From Rhodoblastus sp963727035 (lineage in GTDB: Bacteria > Pseudomonadota > Alphaproteobacteria > Rhizobiales > Beijerinckiaceae): a DNA stretch of 64,000 nt. The stretch lies in the NCBI GenBank assembly GCA_963727035.1, contig CAVSEY010000010.1:13321-77320 (forward strand), in the 5' to 3' direction. This document shows, in pieces, positions 1-8,639 of this stretch. Numbering within the stretch: the first letter of the stretch is position 1; the number at the start of each line of letters is the position of its first letter. The position numbers were made by a program, and so were the translations under genes. Below the pieces are notes generated by a model. It saw nothing but the letters and a program-made list of their open reading frames with translations. It did not search any database and had not been told where the DNA came from.

Positions 1-93
1 CCCAGCCAAGATGGGCTAAGCTCCTGAATTGAATAAACAACATGCTAATCAATGGGTTACGCCGCCGGTCGTTGCTACACGGGACCGGCACAC

Positions 94-1821
94 ATGGCGC
101 GTCAGAACTATCTCCAAAGACGCGGCGCTCGCTATTGGACGCGAGTCCGCATCCCTCGCGATCTGCTGGACGACTTCGATGGTAGAAAGGAGATCGTTCG
201 GGCGCTTGGCACCTCTGATCCCGTGATTGCTCGCCAGCGCTGCATCGCTATAACGGCCGAAATCAACGCTTTGTTTTTGCAGGTTAGGGCCGAGATGGAC
301 GAAGAGATGCGCCGCGCCATTGCGCGGCAGTTTTATGAAGAGACCCTGCACCAGGACGATTCGCGCCGACACGGAGGCGTTCAGAAGCGTCAGAACCACG
401 TGCGCGCGAAAGAGTTGCGGCGGGCCTATGCGAGCGTCTTGACGATGCTCGCGACCGGCGATCATGGCGGGGATGCGTTCGTCGACGGGAAGGCCCGTGA
501 GACGATCGCGAGCTTGGGTCTGTCCATTGAAGAGGGTAGCGCGGATTTCATTGAGGTGAGGGGCGCAATCGTAAGGGGTTTGCAGGAGGGCTATCGACGT
601 CAGGTGGAGCGCGACGCCGGCGACTTCAGCGGCGTTCCATCTGACCCGCTGTTGACGCCAGTCCAAGCCCCGCCGCCAATTGTCGCGCCTATCATGCAGG
701 CTTCTCCGGCACCCGTATCCGTCGCTGAAAAGGCTGGCAATTCGATTACGGGGCTTTTTAGGAGATATGTCACGCAGAACCCCAGTCGAATGAAGCCGGC
801 GTCTCTTGGCGCTGCTCAGAAGAGCTTTGATCTTTTCCTTTCGACCCTTCCAAGCCCCGACTTCCCTGGACAGGGCCTTAAGAAGACGCACGTTCGAGAT
901 TGGAAATTCTTGCTAACTGGATATCCAGTTCGCGCCACCCACATGAATGAATTTGAGTCTCTATCGTTTTTAGAAGCAGTCGAAAAGAATAAGCTGATCA
1001 AAAAGCCCTGCATATCGAATAAGACAATCAATAAGCATCTTAGCTTCATTGGAGGATTTTGCGGCTGGCTCGTTGAAAATTGCTGGCTCGACTCAAATCC
1101 AGTCGAACACATGCTTCAAAAGGTGGACAACGACGAATACGACCCAGTGCCGTTTTCGATTGTGCAGCTCAATCAGTTATTCGCATCGCCGCTCTATACG
1201 GGCTGCGTTGACGACGAATTTTCCTGTCATAAGCCCGGAGACACGCTTCATTCCGATCATCGGTATTGGGTGCCCTTGATCGGCCTATTTGGCGGGTTGC
1301 GGTTGGGGGAGATTGCGCAGCTTCGCCTTGAAGATATCCGCGAGGTCGACGGCGTCCTCGTGTTCGACATAAACCGCGATGACGGCAAAACGACGAAGAC
1401 GAAGAACTCAGTTCGTGTCGTCCCTGTTCACAAAGCTTTGCTAAAAAATGGTATTAATGAGTATATTGCGCTGATGAAGAGCAGAAAAAGCCGCCTGCTA
1501 TTTCCATTGATGAGGGACGGCGATAAAGAGGGCGGCCAAATTGCTGCGAATTACAGCCGCAATTTTGGACGCTATCTTGTGAGGATTAAGATCAAGGTGC
1601 CTCATCTCTGCTTTCATTCGTCTCGACATTCATTCACCGATGCTTTGCGGAGGGCGGATTACCTCAACGCGGAGATTGCACTCTTGCTCGGTCATGCTCG
1701 TGAAAGGATCACGACGGCGAGTTATGGGAAGGAGAGAGCCGGCACGATCCTCAAGCGGAAGGAAATGGTTGATGCGGTCGAGTATCCTGGCGTTGGACTT
1801 CCTGAGCCTTGTCGATTGTGA
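94..1821 (+). CDS. Tyrosine-recombinase site-specific integrase
   Basis: Phage or island integrase of the XerC/D-like tyrosine recombinase superfamily, about 575 aa and apparently intact. The N-terminal part (MARQNYLQRRGARYW) looks like the arm/core-binding region found in long alphaproteobacterial integrases. The C-terminal catalytic domain shows GLRLGEI (first Arg), HSSRHSF (His-x-x-Arg), LLGHA (second His) and ASYG (nucleophilic Tyr). I chose the ATG at 94 because the family start resembles MARQNYL; a start at 52 is also open. A downstream att site cannot be placed, because the other end of whatever element it serves is probably outside the window or was destroyed by the insertions that follow. 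Confidence 0.88.
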   Translation: MARQNYLQRRGARYWTRVRIPRDLLDDFDGRKEIVRALGTSDPVIARQRCIAITAEINALFLQVRAEMDEEMRRAIARQFYEETLHQDDSRRHGGVQKRQNHVRAKELRRAYASVLTMLATGDHGGDAFVDGKARETIASLGLSIEEGSADFIEVRGAIVRGLQEGYRRQVERDAGDFSGVPSDPLLTPVQAPPPIVAPIMQASPAPVSVAEKAGNSITGLFRRYVTQNPSRMKPASLGAAQKSFDLFLSTLPSPDFPGQGLKKTHVRDWKFLLTGYPVRATHMNEFESLSFLEAVEKNKLIKKPCISNKTINKHLSFIGGFCGWLVENCWLDSNPVEHMLQKVDNDEYDPVPFSIVQLNQLFASPLYTGCVDDEFSCHKPGDTLHSDHRYWVPLIGLFGGLRLGEIAQLRLEDIREVDGVLVFDINRDDGKTTKTKNSVRVVPVHKALLKNGINEYIALMKSRKSRLLFPLMRDGDKEGGQIAANYSRNFGRYLVRIKIKVPHLCFHSSRHSFTDALRRADYLNAEIALLLGHARERITTASYGKERAGTILKRKEMVDAVEYPGVGLPEPCRL

Positions 1822-2050
1822 ATAGCTCGACTGAGCAAATCAGCCAAAAAATCGCTTCGACGCTCATTTTGGCTTCCCGCGCTGTCATCCTATTCACTTG
1901 TAGATTACGACGTCAAGCAACACTGGGCCGTAGGCATGTTTGGTGATTACGTTGATATGTAAGCGGCCGCTTATCCGCTTAAATCCGTTTAAAAAATAGG
2001 CGACAATCGGCGAAACAATAAATTTTGCCTCATTTTAAAGGACTTTTTAA

Positions 2051-3429
2051 GTAATTACCCAGCCCCCGGCCATGAGTGTGGGGATTGCGGTTCGCGGGGC
2101 GCTCAGGCCAGGATGCCGATGATGACGTCGAAGGGATTTCCGCCGTCAAGGCGTGCGGTGTCGATGGTCGTGCGCACGTCCGCTTCGGCTTGGGCGGCCC
2201 ACATGGCGCGATAGCCGTTTGTGACTTTTCGCTGGATGACGCAGGGGCGGAGTTTGCGCTCCGAGGTGTTGTTGGTGACGTCGACCTCGCCGGGATAATC
2301 GCAAAAGGTGAGAAACTGGTCTCGGGCGCGCCCGATCTTGGCTTGCAACTCGCGGGCGAGGTCGCATCCGGTCGCCGCGATCAAAGGGCGGCGAGCTGTT
2401 TTTCCAGATCGCGCTTTTTCTTCAGCGGTCGAAGCGGCGAAATTGGCGATGGTCCTGGCGAGATCGAACGCCTTGCCGAGCCAAAGCTTGAACCGGAAGG
2501 GCAGATCGTCCGAGCCATGCTCCAGCGCGAAAGCCGTGTCGCGCGCCAGATGCGCCAGACAGGTCTGATGCCGATCCCGTGCGACTGCTGCGCCGAATAG
2601 CGGTCGGAAATCCAGACCTCGGGAACGCGCCCGGCCATCACCTCGTCGACGACGCGCGCCGCGCGGGAATAATCGGGCTGGTGAACCACTGCGTCCTTGC
2701 AATGAAAGACCCAATGATAGGAGTTCGTCCCCTCGATACGAACGCCGGTCTCGTCGCTGGCGACCACGCGGGCGGCGCGCAAGAATGGCCTTGGCCTTTT
2801 CGGCCTCGATCTTGAACCGCGGGTGGGAGCGGATGAACATGTTCATCAGCGCGCCCTCGCTCACGCCGAGCCCGAACGCATCGCGGAACATGCCGCGCAG
2901 CCGCTCATAGGAGAGCGCCTGGAAGCCCTTGAGATAAATCGCCAGCGCATGGATGCGCGGCCCGAACGGCGTCGTCGTCGCGACCGCGGGCGCCGGCGCT
3001 TTCGCCTCAAGGCCGCAATGCGCGCATCGGCACGCGAAGCGGCGGTGGCGGATGATATAGGGTTTGACTGGCGGGATCTCGATCTCGTCGTATTCGCCGA
3101 TCAATTCCCTCGCGGCGTCGGTCGAAAAAGCGCCGCCGCACTCCTGGCAGACGCTCGGCATGTGGTCGCGAAATTCGTCGGGATCGTCCGCCAGCCGGCG
3201 ATTGTGCGGCTCATGTCCCGAGCTTCGCCCCGCCGGGTCGAGAGTTCTCGCGCTTCTCCTTCTTGTCCGTCGAAGGCGGCTTGGACGACGTGCGCGAATT
3301 CTTGTCGGGCCGCTGAAGCCGAAGCACCAACTCGATCAATTGCTCTTTGCTGAGCTGCTGCAAATCACTGCGGTCCATGCCTCATGGATTTCAGAGATTG
3401 CCGCCCGTGGCAAGGGGGTGGGTAAATGC
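2051..3429. mobile_element. IS66-family insertion sequence, decayed
   Basis: The element is bounded by imperfect terminal inverted repeats. The left end reads GTAATTACCCAGCCCCC and the right end, read inward, GGCATTTACCCACCCCC; they share TTACCCA followed by a C-run. It holds a single TnpC-type transposase gene on the minus strand, with no tnpA or tnpB, as in the one-ORF branch of IS66. The transposase is frameshifted, so the copy is probably immobile. No clear target duplication was seen. Confidence 0.75.
2103..3378 (-). pseudogene. IS66-family transposase (TnpC), frameshifted
   Basis: Reading from an ATG at 3378, the N-terminus (MDRSDLQQLSKEQLIELVL) and the SSKPPS motif are typical of IS66 TnpC. 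A zinc-finger-like segment with C-x2-C pairs follows, then the catalytic body (ASDETGVR, WISDRYSAQ) and a C-terminus with NNTSERKLRP, the usual glutamate region. Frame must change at about 3218 (an extra A in CTCGGGACATG), about 2785 and about 2590 to keep homology. At least three disruptions mark this as a pseudogene, although part of the damage could be sequencing error, because single-base insertions also occur in core genes here. Confidence 0.8.
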
Positions 3430-3482
3430 CTTTTTAAACGCGGTAACGCCGCTACTCAACCCAGCAGCAAGGTGTACGCATT

Positions 3483-3493
3483 AGGAGTCGAAG
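3483..3493. repeat. 11-bp target-site duplication, left copy
   Basis: AGGAGTCGAAG is repeated exactly at 4757-4767, flanking the IS4-type element. A duplication of 10-12 bp fits the IS4 family, so this is read as the insertion scar. Confidence 0.75.
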
Positions 3494-4756
3494 CTCATGA
3501 ATCCCCCCATTTTTGCGCAATTCGGAAAAGCCTAAATTTTCGTTATCCCCGAGCTGTAGGACGGAGAATCAGCCGGCAGGGGGAGCCATGCGCGCGTCGA
3601 AGGAGCGATTTGATTTCATTCAGGAATTTTTGAAGCGCGTGTTCGGCGACGATCTGCATGCCAAGCGCATCCTGTCGCTGGCCAACGGCACGCTCGGGGT
3701 GATGACCGGAGCGGCGCTCGCTGTTTCCTTGATTGGACAGGCTCTGGCCACAGCGCGTGGCTTGATCGCCAAGTCGGCGATCAAACAGGTCGACCGGTTG
3801 CTCAGCAACTCGGGCGTGGCGCCTTGGGACTTGTTCGGGTCTTGGATCGCCGAGGTCGTCGGAGAGCGCCGCGAGATCGTCGTGGCGATGGATTGGACGG
3901 ATTTCGATCGCGACAACCAGTGCACGCTTGCGCTGCATCTCGTCACGAACCACGGCAGGGCGACGCCGCTGCTTTGGCTGACCGTCGACAAGGACGAATT
4001 GAAGGACCAGCGCAACGATTTCGAGGATTTGTGCCTGGCCCGATTAAAGGCGCTGCTGCCCGAGGGGGTGACCGCGACCATTCTGGCCGACCGCGGCTTT
4101 GGCGACGTCAAGCTGTTCGAATTCCTCGACGCCCTTGGCTTTCAATATGTCATCCGCTTTCGCTCCAGCACCCATGTCAGGGCCGCCGATGGCGAAACGC
4201 GCGAAGCCGGCGATTGGGTCGGCAAGGGCGGACGAGCGCGGAAATTGCGCGACGCCGAAATCTCCGCCGCCCGCCAGAAGGTCGGGGCGGTCGTATGCGT
4301 GAAAGCCTCGGGCATGAAGGAAGCCTGGCATCTTGCCGCCAGCGATGGCGCGCTCTCTGCGGCGCAGATCGTCAATCTGTACTCGAAAAGGTGGACCATC
4401 GAGCCCAGCTTCCGGGACAGCAAGGACCTTCGCTTTGGAATGGGCATGAGCACGCTGAGGATCGATGACCCGCAGCGCCGAGATCGCCTGTTGCTGCTCA
4501 ACGCTTTCGCCATCATGCTGCTGACGGTATTGGGCGCCGCTGGCGAAAGCCTCGGAATGGACCGGCAGTTGAGAACCAGCACCGCCAAGCGACGCGTTCA
4601 TTCCCTGTTTCGCCAGGGATGCCTGCTTTACGAACTCATCCCCAACATGCCGGACGAAAAACTTAAGCCCCTCATTGAGCGATATCAGCAACTCCTACGC
4701 GAAAATCGCGCGTTTTCCGAGGCTTTTGGCATCATCTGAAAATGAGGGGAACGCTG
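3494..4756. mobile_element. IS4-family insertion sequence, apparently intact
   Basis: A 1263-bp segment lies between exact 11-bp direct repeats (AGGAGTCGAAG). Its ends are weakly inverted: CTCATGAATCCCCCCATTTT at the left and, read inward, CAGCGTTCCCCTCATTTT at the right. It carries one uninterrupted transposase gene on the plus strand. The preserved duplication and intact gene suggest a fairly recent insertion. Confidence 0.78.
3588..4739 (+). CDS. IS4-family transposase
   Basis: DDE transposase of 383 aa, intact. The first acidic residue is in MDWTDFD (about residue 102), the second in LADRGFGD, and the Y-R-E type signature is in LYSKRWTIEPSFRD. The ATG at 3588 is preceded by a purine-rich GGCAGGGGGA; in-frame codons upstream are possible but lack a good ribosome site and fall close to the IS end. 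It is the only gene of its element and should catalyse its cut-and-paste movement. It gives no clue to the function of its neighbours. Confidence 0.9.
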   Translation: MRASKERFDFIQEFLKRVFGDDLHAKRILSLANGTLGVMTGAALAVSLIGQALATARGLIAKSAIKQVDRLLSNSGVAPWDLFGSWIAEVVGERREIVVAMDWTDFDRDNQCTLALHLVTNHGRATPLLWLTVDKDELKDQRNDFEDLCLARLKALLPEGVTATILADRGFGDVKLFEFLDALGFQYVIRFRSSTHVRAADGETREAGDWVGKGGRARKLRDAEISAARQKVGAVVCVKASGMKEAWHLAASDGALSAAQIVNLYSKRWTIEPSFRDSKDLRFGMGMSTLRIDDPQRRDRLLLLNAFAIMLLTVLGAAGESLGMDRQLRTSTAKRRVHSLFRQGCLLYELIPNMPDEKLKPLIERYQQLLRENRAFSEAFGII

Positions 4757-4767
4757 AGGAGTCGAAG
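4757..4767. repeat. 11-bp target-site duplication, right copy
   Basis: Exact copy of AGGAGTCGAAG found at 3483-3493; it closes the IS4-type element. Confidence 0.75.
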
Positions 4768-4887
4768 TCGTAGAAGATCAAAAACGAGCGCATGGGGGTC
4801 CAGTATTTGTTAAGAACGAAATATTTAGACTTGGAAAATCATCGACACCATGAGATAATTATCAATCGACAATTTTGGAGTTGTATC

Positions 4888-5103
4888 ATGTCTGAGTATA
4901 CGGCCGTCAGCATCAAGAAGCTGACGCGAGAACTTATCGGTAAGCTCGCTCACGCCGAGCGCCGGACCTTGGGCGAGGTTGTCGCCCTGGCAATTGAAGA
5001 TCGTTATCGCGCCTTTCTGGAGGTCGTTGCGAGCAAGAAAGCGGCGGGGGCCAAGTCACAGGGTTGTTTAGTTCTCTTTACAGCCCCGGCAATGCAAGGA
5101 TGA
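4888..5103 (+). CDS. Truncated antitoxin-like (ribbon-helix-helix-type) ORF
   Basis: Small ORF of 71 codons beginning MSEYTAVSIKKLTRELIG and continuing HAERRTLGEVVALAIEDRY. The pattern of a short basic strand followed by two helices resembles VapB/RelB-type ribbon-helix-helix antitoxins, but this is only a motif-level impression. The last 15 or so codons are read through the 3' end of the transposase remnant on the other strand, so the natural C-terminus, and any toxin partner downstream, appear to have been lost to that insertion. The start follows a GGAGTT site at 4878-4883. Confidence 0.4.
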   Translation: MSEYTAVSIKKLTRELIGKLAHAERRTLGEVVALAIEDRYRAFLEVVASKKAAGAKSQGCLVLFTAPAMQG

Positions 5104-5290
5104 GATCGAGGTCGAGGGCGGCGCGCCAGCGTGCGTTTTTGATGTTGTCGCAGCCTTGGGCCCTGAGCAGGTTGTAGGCGAAGGAACGCAGGCGGGCGGC
5201 GATGTCCGGGTTTTTGCGAATGCGTGATGGCTTTCGCTTTGCCGACGCGCGACGACAATCGACGGTAGAATACTTCCAGGGCGGTTTCGG
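5078..5290 (-). pseudogene. C-terminal remnant of an IS transposase
   Basis: Read leftward, the segment ends with KNPDIAARLRSFAYNLLRAQ, then DNIKNARWRAALDLDLILA and a stop. This is the type of C-terminus seen in IS4/ISAs1-like DDE transposases (arrangement '..LRSxAYNxLRxxGxxN..'). The upstream part shifts frame near 5215, and nothing N-terminal remains. Its right edge abuts the decayed CRISPR array, and its left edge truncates the antitoxin-like ORF. Family assignment is uncertain. Confidence 0.55.
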
Positions 5291-5293
5291 TTC

Positions 5294-5525
5294 GGCCAAC
5301 CCACGCACCCTCCATGAGGTGCCACCGAAGGTCGGGGTGCCGGTGATCGCGTGCTGGTTGTTTCAACCCACGCACCCGCATGAGGTGCGACGCTGATAAG
5401 CACCGCCGTATCACGCGCCAGGTGGTCGTTTCAACCCACGCACCCGTGTGGAGTGCGACAATGTCCGGGGGATGGTCCGCGACCGCCCCGACTAGTTTCA
5501 ACCCTCGCACCCGAATGAGTGCGAC
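5294..5525 (-). CRISPR. Orphan, degenerate type I-C-like CRISPR array (4 repeats, 3 spacers)
   Basis: Four repeat units lie at 5294-5325 (degenerate, with an indel), 5360-5391, 5428-5459 and 5495-5525. The best unit begins GTTTCAACCCACGCACCC and ends GAGGTGCGAC (32 nt). Read on the minus strand it ends ...GGGTTGAAAC, like type I-C repeats ending ATTGAAAC. Spacers are 34, 36 and 35 nt, the usual I-C size. The inner halves of the repeats have diverged (GCATGAGG, GTGTGGAG, GAATGAG), which weakens the hairpin. No cas gene occurs anywhere in the window. On this orientation the leader would lie above 5525. Confidence 0.8.
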
Positions 5526-5832
5526 CTGCCATCTACCTAACAGCATGATATTGGTGGAACAATATTGGGTATAGCGCGAACCTTCGTGAACTGGGCCGTA
5601 TGGTGCCGCTGTTAAACGCTTCGCCAGCCGTAAGGAAAACGCAGCTCGACCTTCCAGTAGCGCCTCAACCTCGCGAGGATCTGGTTTCCGGCCAGGGCGA
5701 ACAGGACGACCAGGCCGCCGCCGATCGCTCTTTCACCTCGACGGCTTTCCACTTAGCGACGAAGGCTTCGGGCGTCAGTAATTCGGGTTCCGAGTGTTTC
5801 GCCGATCATACGTGACATTGACGCAAGGGCCC
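5526..5832. other. Non-coding or degenerate stretch beside the CRISPR array
   Basis: About 300 bp without a convincing gene. On the minus strand there is a short open stretch (AGNQILARLRRYWKVELRF) that reads like the tail of some protein but has no start and is soon broken. If the array were active its leader would be here; no clear AT-rich leader is visible. Confidence 0.35.
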
Positions 5833-6315
5833 TCACTGTCCTGGGGCAGCGTCAAACGCAACAATTGCCGTCATTCTCCGCGCGCCTTCATCAACTTTGG
5901 CTCCGCACATGATGCCCGACATGTTCTTGCCTTTGAAAAAGAATTTGCACACGCCTTCGGTAACGGGGATGGGCTTTTTTCCCGCATCGATATAGAGATT
6001 GTTAATAGCCATCATTTGCCCGCCGGCACCCATTAGGCCAGCGAAGCCTAATATTCTAACCTGGTGCGCTTCCTTCTGCGTGAACTGCACAATCATATGC
6101 TGCGCATTATTATCGAAGACCGCTATCACCGCTAAGTTGCAGAAAAAGCGAGACTGTCGCTTTGTAAGATCGGAACCGATGGCGCCTTCGGCGGTGTGGC
6201 TGCTTGTACTGCAAACCCCACGAACAATATGCACGTCGCCCGCCATCACACTTGAAACAGTGGCAATAAATGCGACTGTTATGCTTATACCGATGTACGT
6301 CAGATTTTTTATCAT
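5833..6315 (-). CDS. Exported protein of unknown function
   Basis: A 160-aa protein with a clear Sec signal peptide (MIKNLTYIGISITVAFIATV, cleavage likely after SSVMA). The mature part has four or more cysteines (VRGVCSTS, RFFCNLAVI, GVCKFF, GIMCGA), suggesting disulfides in the periplasm. I do not recognise a family. It lies 40 bp downstream of a lipoprotein gene on the same strand and may share its transcript. Base composition is more AT-rich than the core genes, fitting an acquired island. Confidence 0.6.
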   Translation of the reverse strand: MIKNLTYIGISITVAFIATVSSVMAGDVHIVRGVCSTSSHTAEGAIGSDLTKRQSRFFCNLAVIAVFDNNAQHMIVQFTQKEAHQVRILGFAGLMGAGGQMMAINNLYIDAGKKPIPVTEGVCKFFFKGKNMSGIMCGAKVDEGARRMTAIVAFDAAPGQ

Positions 6316-6355
6316 AATAAGCTCGTAACACCCTCATATAGTACTGCAGCGTTGG

Positions 6356-6778
6356 TTAATAAGTGTGCGCGGTGCCACCTCTTCCGAAGGTTTGATCAAA
6401 ATGAATATCACCGAATACGAATTGACCTTTTGTCCCGTCGCTAAGTTTTACTATCGCGCTACCTGACATCAAGTCAGCTTGGCGAGTGATAACTGCTTCG
6501 CCCGACCGGCCATCATTGCACAGAACGGGAACTACCAATGTCGGGCTGCTGTCACCAACTCGATAATTTCCGCCGCATCGCTCGGCCCCAGGGACTTTAA
6601 CCCAAAACGTTCCCAAACCGTCGCTTCGAGCTGTTGCCTGTCCGAAAGCGGCGCTGCCATTGCTCAACTGACCTGTAACTGGAATGCTGAAAATGTCATG
6701 GGGAGCAGAATTGCAGCCTGCGAGTATCAGCGCGATTGCGCCAGCGATCACGGCATTTGTTAAGGACTTGATACGCAT
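6356..6778 (-). CDS. Small lipoprotein of unknown function
   Basis: A 140-aa protein from an ATG at 6778 (MRIKSLTNAVIAGAIALILA). The hydrophobic signal ends in a lipobox, ILAGC, so the cysteine at about residue 22 should be lipidated and the protein anchored in the membrane. The mature region is Gly/Ser-rich with two further cysteines (AERCGG, PVLCNDG). An in-frame start 30 codons upstream exists but would bury the signal peptide. It is followed by another exported-protein gene on the same strand. No family was recognised. Confidence 0.6.
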   Translation of the reverse strand: MRIKSLTNAVIAGAIALILAGCNSAPHDIFSIPVTGQLSNGSAAFGQATARSDGLGTFWVKVPGAERCGGNYRVGDSSPTLVVPVLCNDGRSGEAVITRQADLMSGSAIVKLSDGTKGQFVFGDIHFDQTFGRGGTAHTY

Positions 6779-6919
6779 TCCAGATTTCTCCAGCCGACAT
6801 CCGCGCCGGCCCCTTGTGTATTGCATTCGTGCGAGGCGTTGAACAGTGATGCTCAAGCGAAACCGCACGTGTCCTCAAGGGTATAGCCCTTCGGACGCGC
6901 CGCCAAGCTCGTGAAAGTG

Positions 6920-6982
6920 TGTCCGTACGGGTTGATTTATGTTTTCGGACGTGTCTATATACGGACATAATCCTTACGGACA
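6920..6982. promoter_or_regulatory. Repeated TACGGACA motifs upstream of the serine recombinase
   Basis: TGTCCGTA at 6920-6927 and its complement TACGGACA at 6960-6967 and again at 6975-6982 lie in the short AT-rich leader just before the recombinase start at 6992. The arrangement, one inverted and two direct copies, is what a resolvase binding region or an autorepressor operator looks like. Which of these it is cannot be told from sequence. Confidence 0.4.
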
Positions 6983-6991
6983 GAGGAAAAC

Positions 6992-7631
6992 ATGACCAGG
7001 ACGATCCTTTACGCTCGCGTCTCGACCGCCGATCAGACAATCGAGCATCAGGAAGCTCACGCGCGAGGGGCGGGGTTTTTGATCGATGGCGTCGTCGCCA
7101 ACAAGGGTGAGAGCGGCCTGAGCACGCGGCTCGATGAACGGCAGAACGGGAAGCGGCTTTTCGACATGCTCCGCGATGGTGACGTGCTTGTCGTTCGTTG
7201 GGTCGACCGCCTGGGCCGAAAATTATGCCGACGTTTGCGACACGATCCGGGAGTTCATGCGCCGGGGCGTCATCGTCAAGACAGTCATCAACCGAATGAC
7301 CTTCGACGGAGCGACGAAAGACCCGATGCAGCAAGCCGTCAGGGATGCTCTGATAGCATTCATGGCCGCGACGGCCCAGGCGCAGGCCGAAGCGACAAAA
7401 GAGGCTCAAAAGGCGGGCATTGCTCATGCCAAGGCAGCAGAGGATGGTCGTTACCTTGGTCGGAAGCCGAGTTTCACGACGGAGCAGTTCAAACTGGTTC
7501 AGGACATGCTAGGCCAAGCCGCCGGCATCAGCACCATAGCAAAGCGCGCTGGGCTGTCCCGTCAGACGGTCTATCGCATCAAGGACGATCCCGCCGCAGC
7601 GGCGGCGGCTCTTGCAAGCTGGGGGCTATAG
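6992..7631 (+). pseudogene. Serine recombinase (resolvase/invertase family), single frameshift
   Basis: The N-terminal catalytic domain starts MTRTILYARVSTADQTIEHQ, with the nucleophilic Ser in RVSTADQ, and reaches VVRWVDRLGR. The frame then changes at an A-run (7219-7222). Dropping one A gives DRLGRNYADVCDTIREF and continues through the long E-helix region to a C-terminal helix-turn-helix (GISTIAKRAGLSRQTVYRI). With one base removed the gene is exactly 213 codons, the normal resolvase size. It is therefore either a recent pseudogene or a sequencing artefact. It may belong to a transposon or invertible element whose other parts are gone. Confidence 0.82.
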
Positions 7632-7777
7632 GGAAGGGGCGCAAATGTCGAAAATCGTTTTGTCGCTGAGCTTTGACATGGCGGCGAAAATCGATACGCT
7701 CGATCGGCACACACAATCGCTACACTGGCTGCGAATCCGACGATCTAAGTGCTTGTTTTTTCACTAATTCAGTAGAT

Positions 7778-7851
7778 TGGCTGGGAGACCTGGATTCGAA
7801 CCAAGATTAACGGAGTCAGAGTCCGCTGTTCTACCGTTGAACTATCTCCCA
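7778..7851 (-). tRNA. tRNA-Gln (anticodon CUG)
   Basis: Read on the minus strand the sequence begins TGGGAGATAGTTCAACGG and ends TCTCCCAGCCA. It folds into a full cloverleaf: 7-bp acceptor, D-arm GTTC/GAAC, anticodon loop CTCTGAC with anticodon CUG, T-arm CTTGG-TTCGAAT-CCAGG (one G-U pair), and an encoded CCA. Its length of 74 nt is normal. tRNA genes are common integration sites, and this one sits between a serine recombinase and the Mu-like prophage remnant, but no att-type duplication was found here. Confidence 0.95.
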
Positions 7852-8102
7852 CCAAAACTCCTGAAATTCTGGAGTTTTCGGACTTCGGCTTGGCCGATGC
7901 GACGACATTCTCGCGACCGCCCCCGAAGTGGGGCGTTTTCTAGTTGTTCGCGTTGCCCGTGTCAATGAACCCGGAATAATTAAATGCGGATAGAAATCGG
8001 TAATTGACGGGATTACGTTAAATCTCGCGGGTCCTGGGGGGCGCGCGAGAGAGGTCAGGAGCGTTTGCAAGAGGGCTTGGTCTATGGCGTAAGGGGCCAG
8101 CC

Positions 8103-8397
8103 TCAAAGCTGCGCTTGACGCTTGAAAAACCGATGAATTGATGACCGGCTGGTGACCCCTGGCCCAAACTCGTCGGCGCAAGCGCGCACGATGTCTTTGA
8201 TGAACATTTTACCGGCGCGGGCGAGCACGAATTGGCGAAGGGCAGGAATACGGTCGATCGGGGAGCGCGGCAATAAAATGAGGCTTCGTTTCCCTTCGAT
8301 TTCCCCCAATGGCGACTTTCATCAAAAGCCGCAAGTATTCGACTTTCGGGATGGTCACAAGGCGTAAGGCTTGTTTTTTACCTGTGGTTTTTGTCAT
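8103..8397 (-). pseudogene. Small phage helix-turn-helix protein, frameshifted
   Basis: Two overlapping frames give the start MTKTTGKKQALRLVTIPKVE and the end IVRACADEFGPGVTSRSSIH followed by RFFKRQAQL. The C-terminal half, with a 'vSrsSiHRf' pattern, resembles the small Mu-like gp27/DUF3486 proteins encoded near the terminase. That resemblance is weak and the position at the far end of the remnant does not confirm it. One frame change near 8270 is needed to join the halves. Confidence 0.35.
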
Positions 8398-8634
8398 TCA
8401 ACACGCCTCCGGTCCGTCATGGAGCGCGCCGCTCGACGGCGCAAAAGAGTGACCGCGAAACGACGACGCTTTCCCGGAAATACCGCCAAGAAGCGTGCTC
8501 AGTTCACGAGCTTTCTTTAAATATTCGTCCAAGCCGGCCGCGTCGAACTTAGGCGATACTGTTTGATTAAGCGATTGAAGCTCAGTATGGACTTCCCTTG
8601 TTTTCGTTTTTGCGCGGTCAATATCGTCCGCCAT
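8398..8634 (-). CDS. Phage-associated hypothetical protein fragment
   Basis: A 78-codon stretch starting MADDIDRAKTKTREVHTELQ, rich in charged residues and probably helical, abuts the start of the helix-turn-helix fragment downstream. Immediately upstream, in other frames, are further helical pieces (VVDAWMKEHLPKRLF), so this may be the C-terminal part of a larger broken gene rather than a gene of its own. Function unknown. Confidence 0.3.
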   Translation of the reverse strand: MADDIDRAKTKTREVHTELQSLNQTVSPKFDAAGLDEYLKKARELSTLLGGISGKASSFRGHSFAPSSGALHDGPEAC

Positions 8635-8639
8635 CGCCT

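Noticed and set aside
7778..7851. tRNA-Gln as the attachment site of the Mu-like prophage
   Set aside because: Mu-like phages transpose with little site preference and no tRNA fragment duplication was found at the far side.
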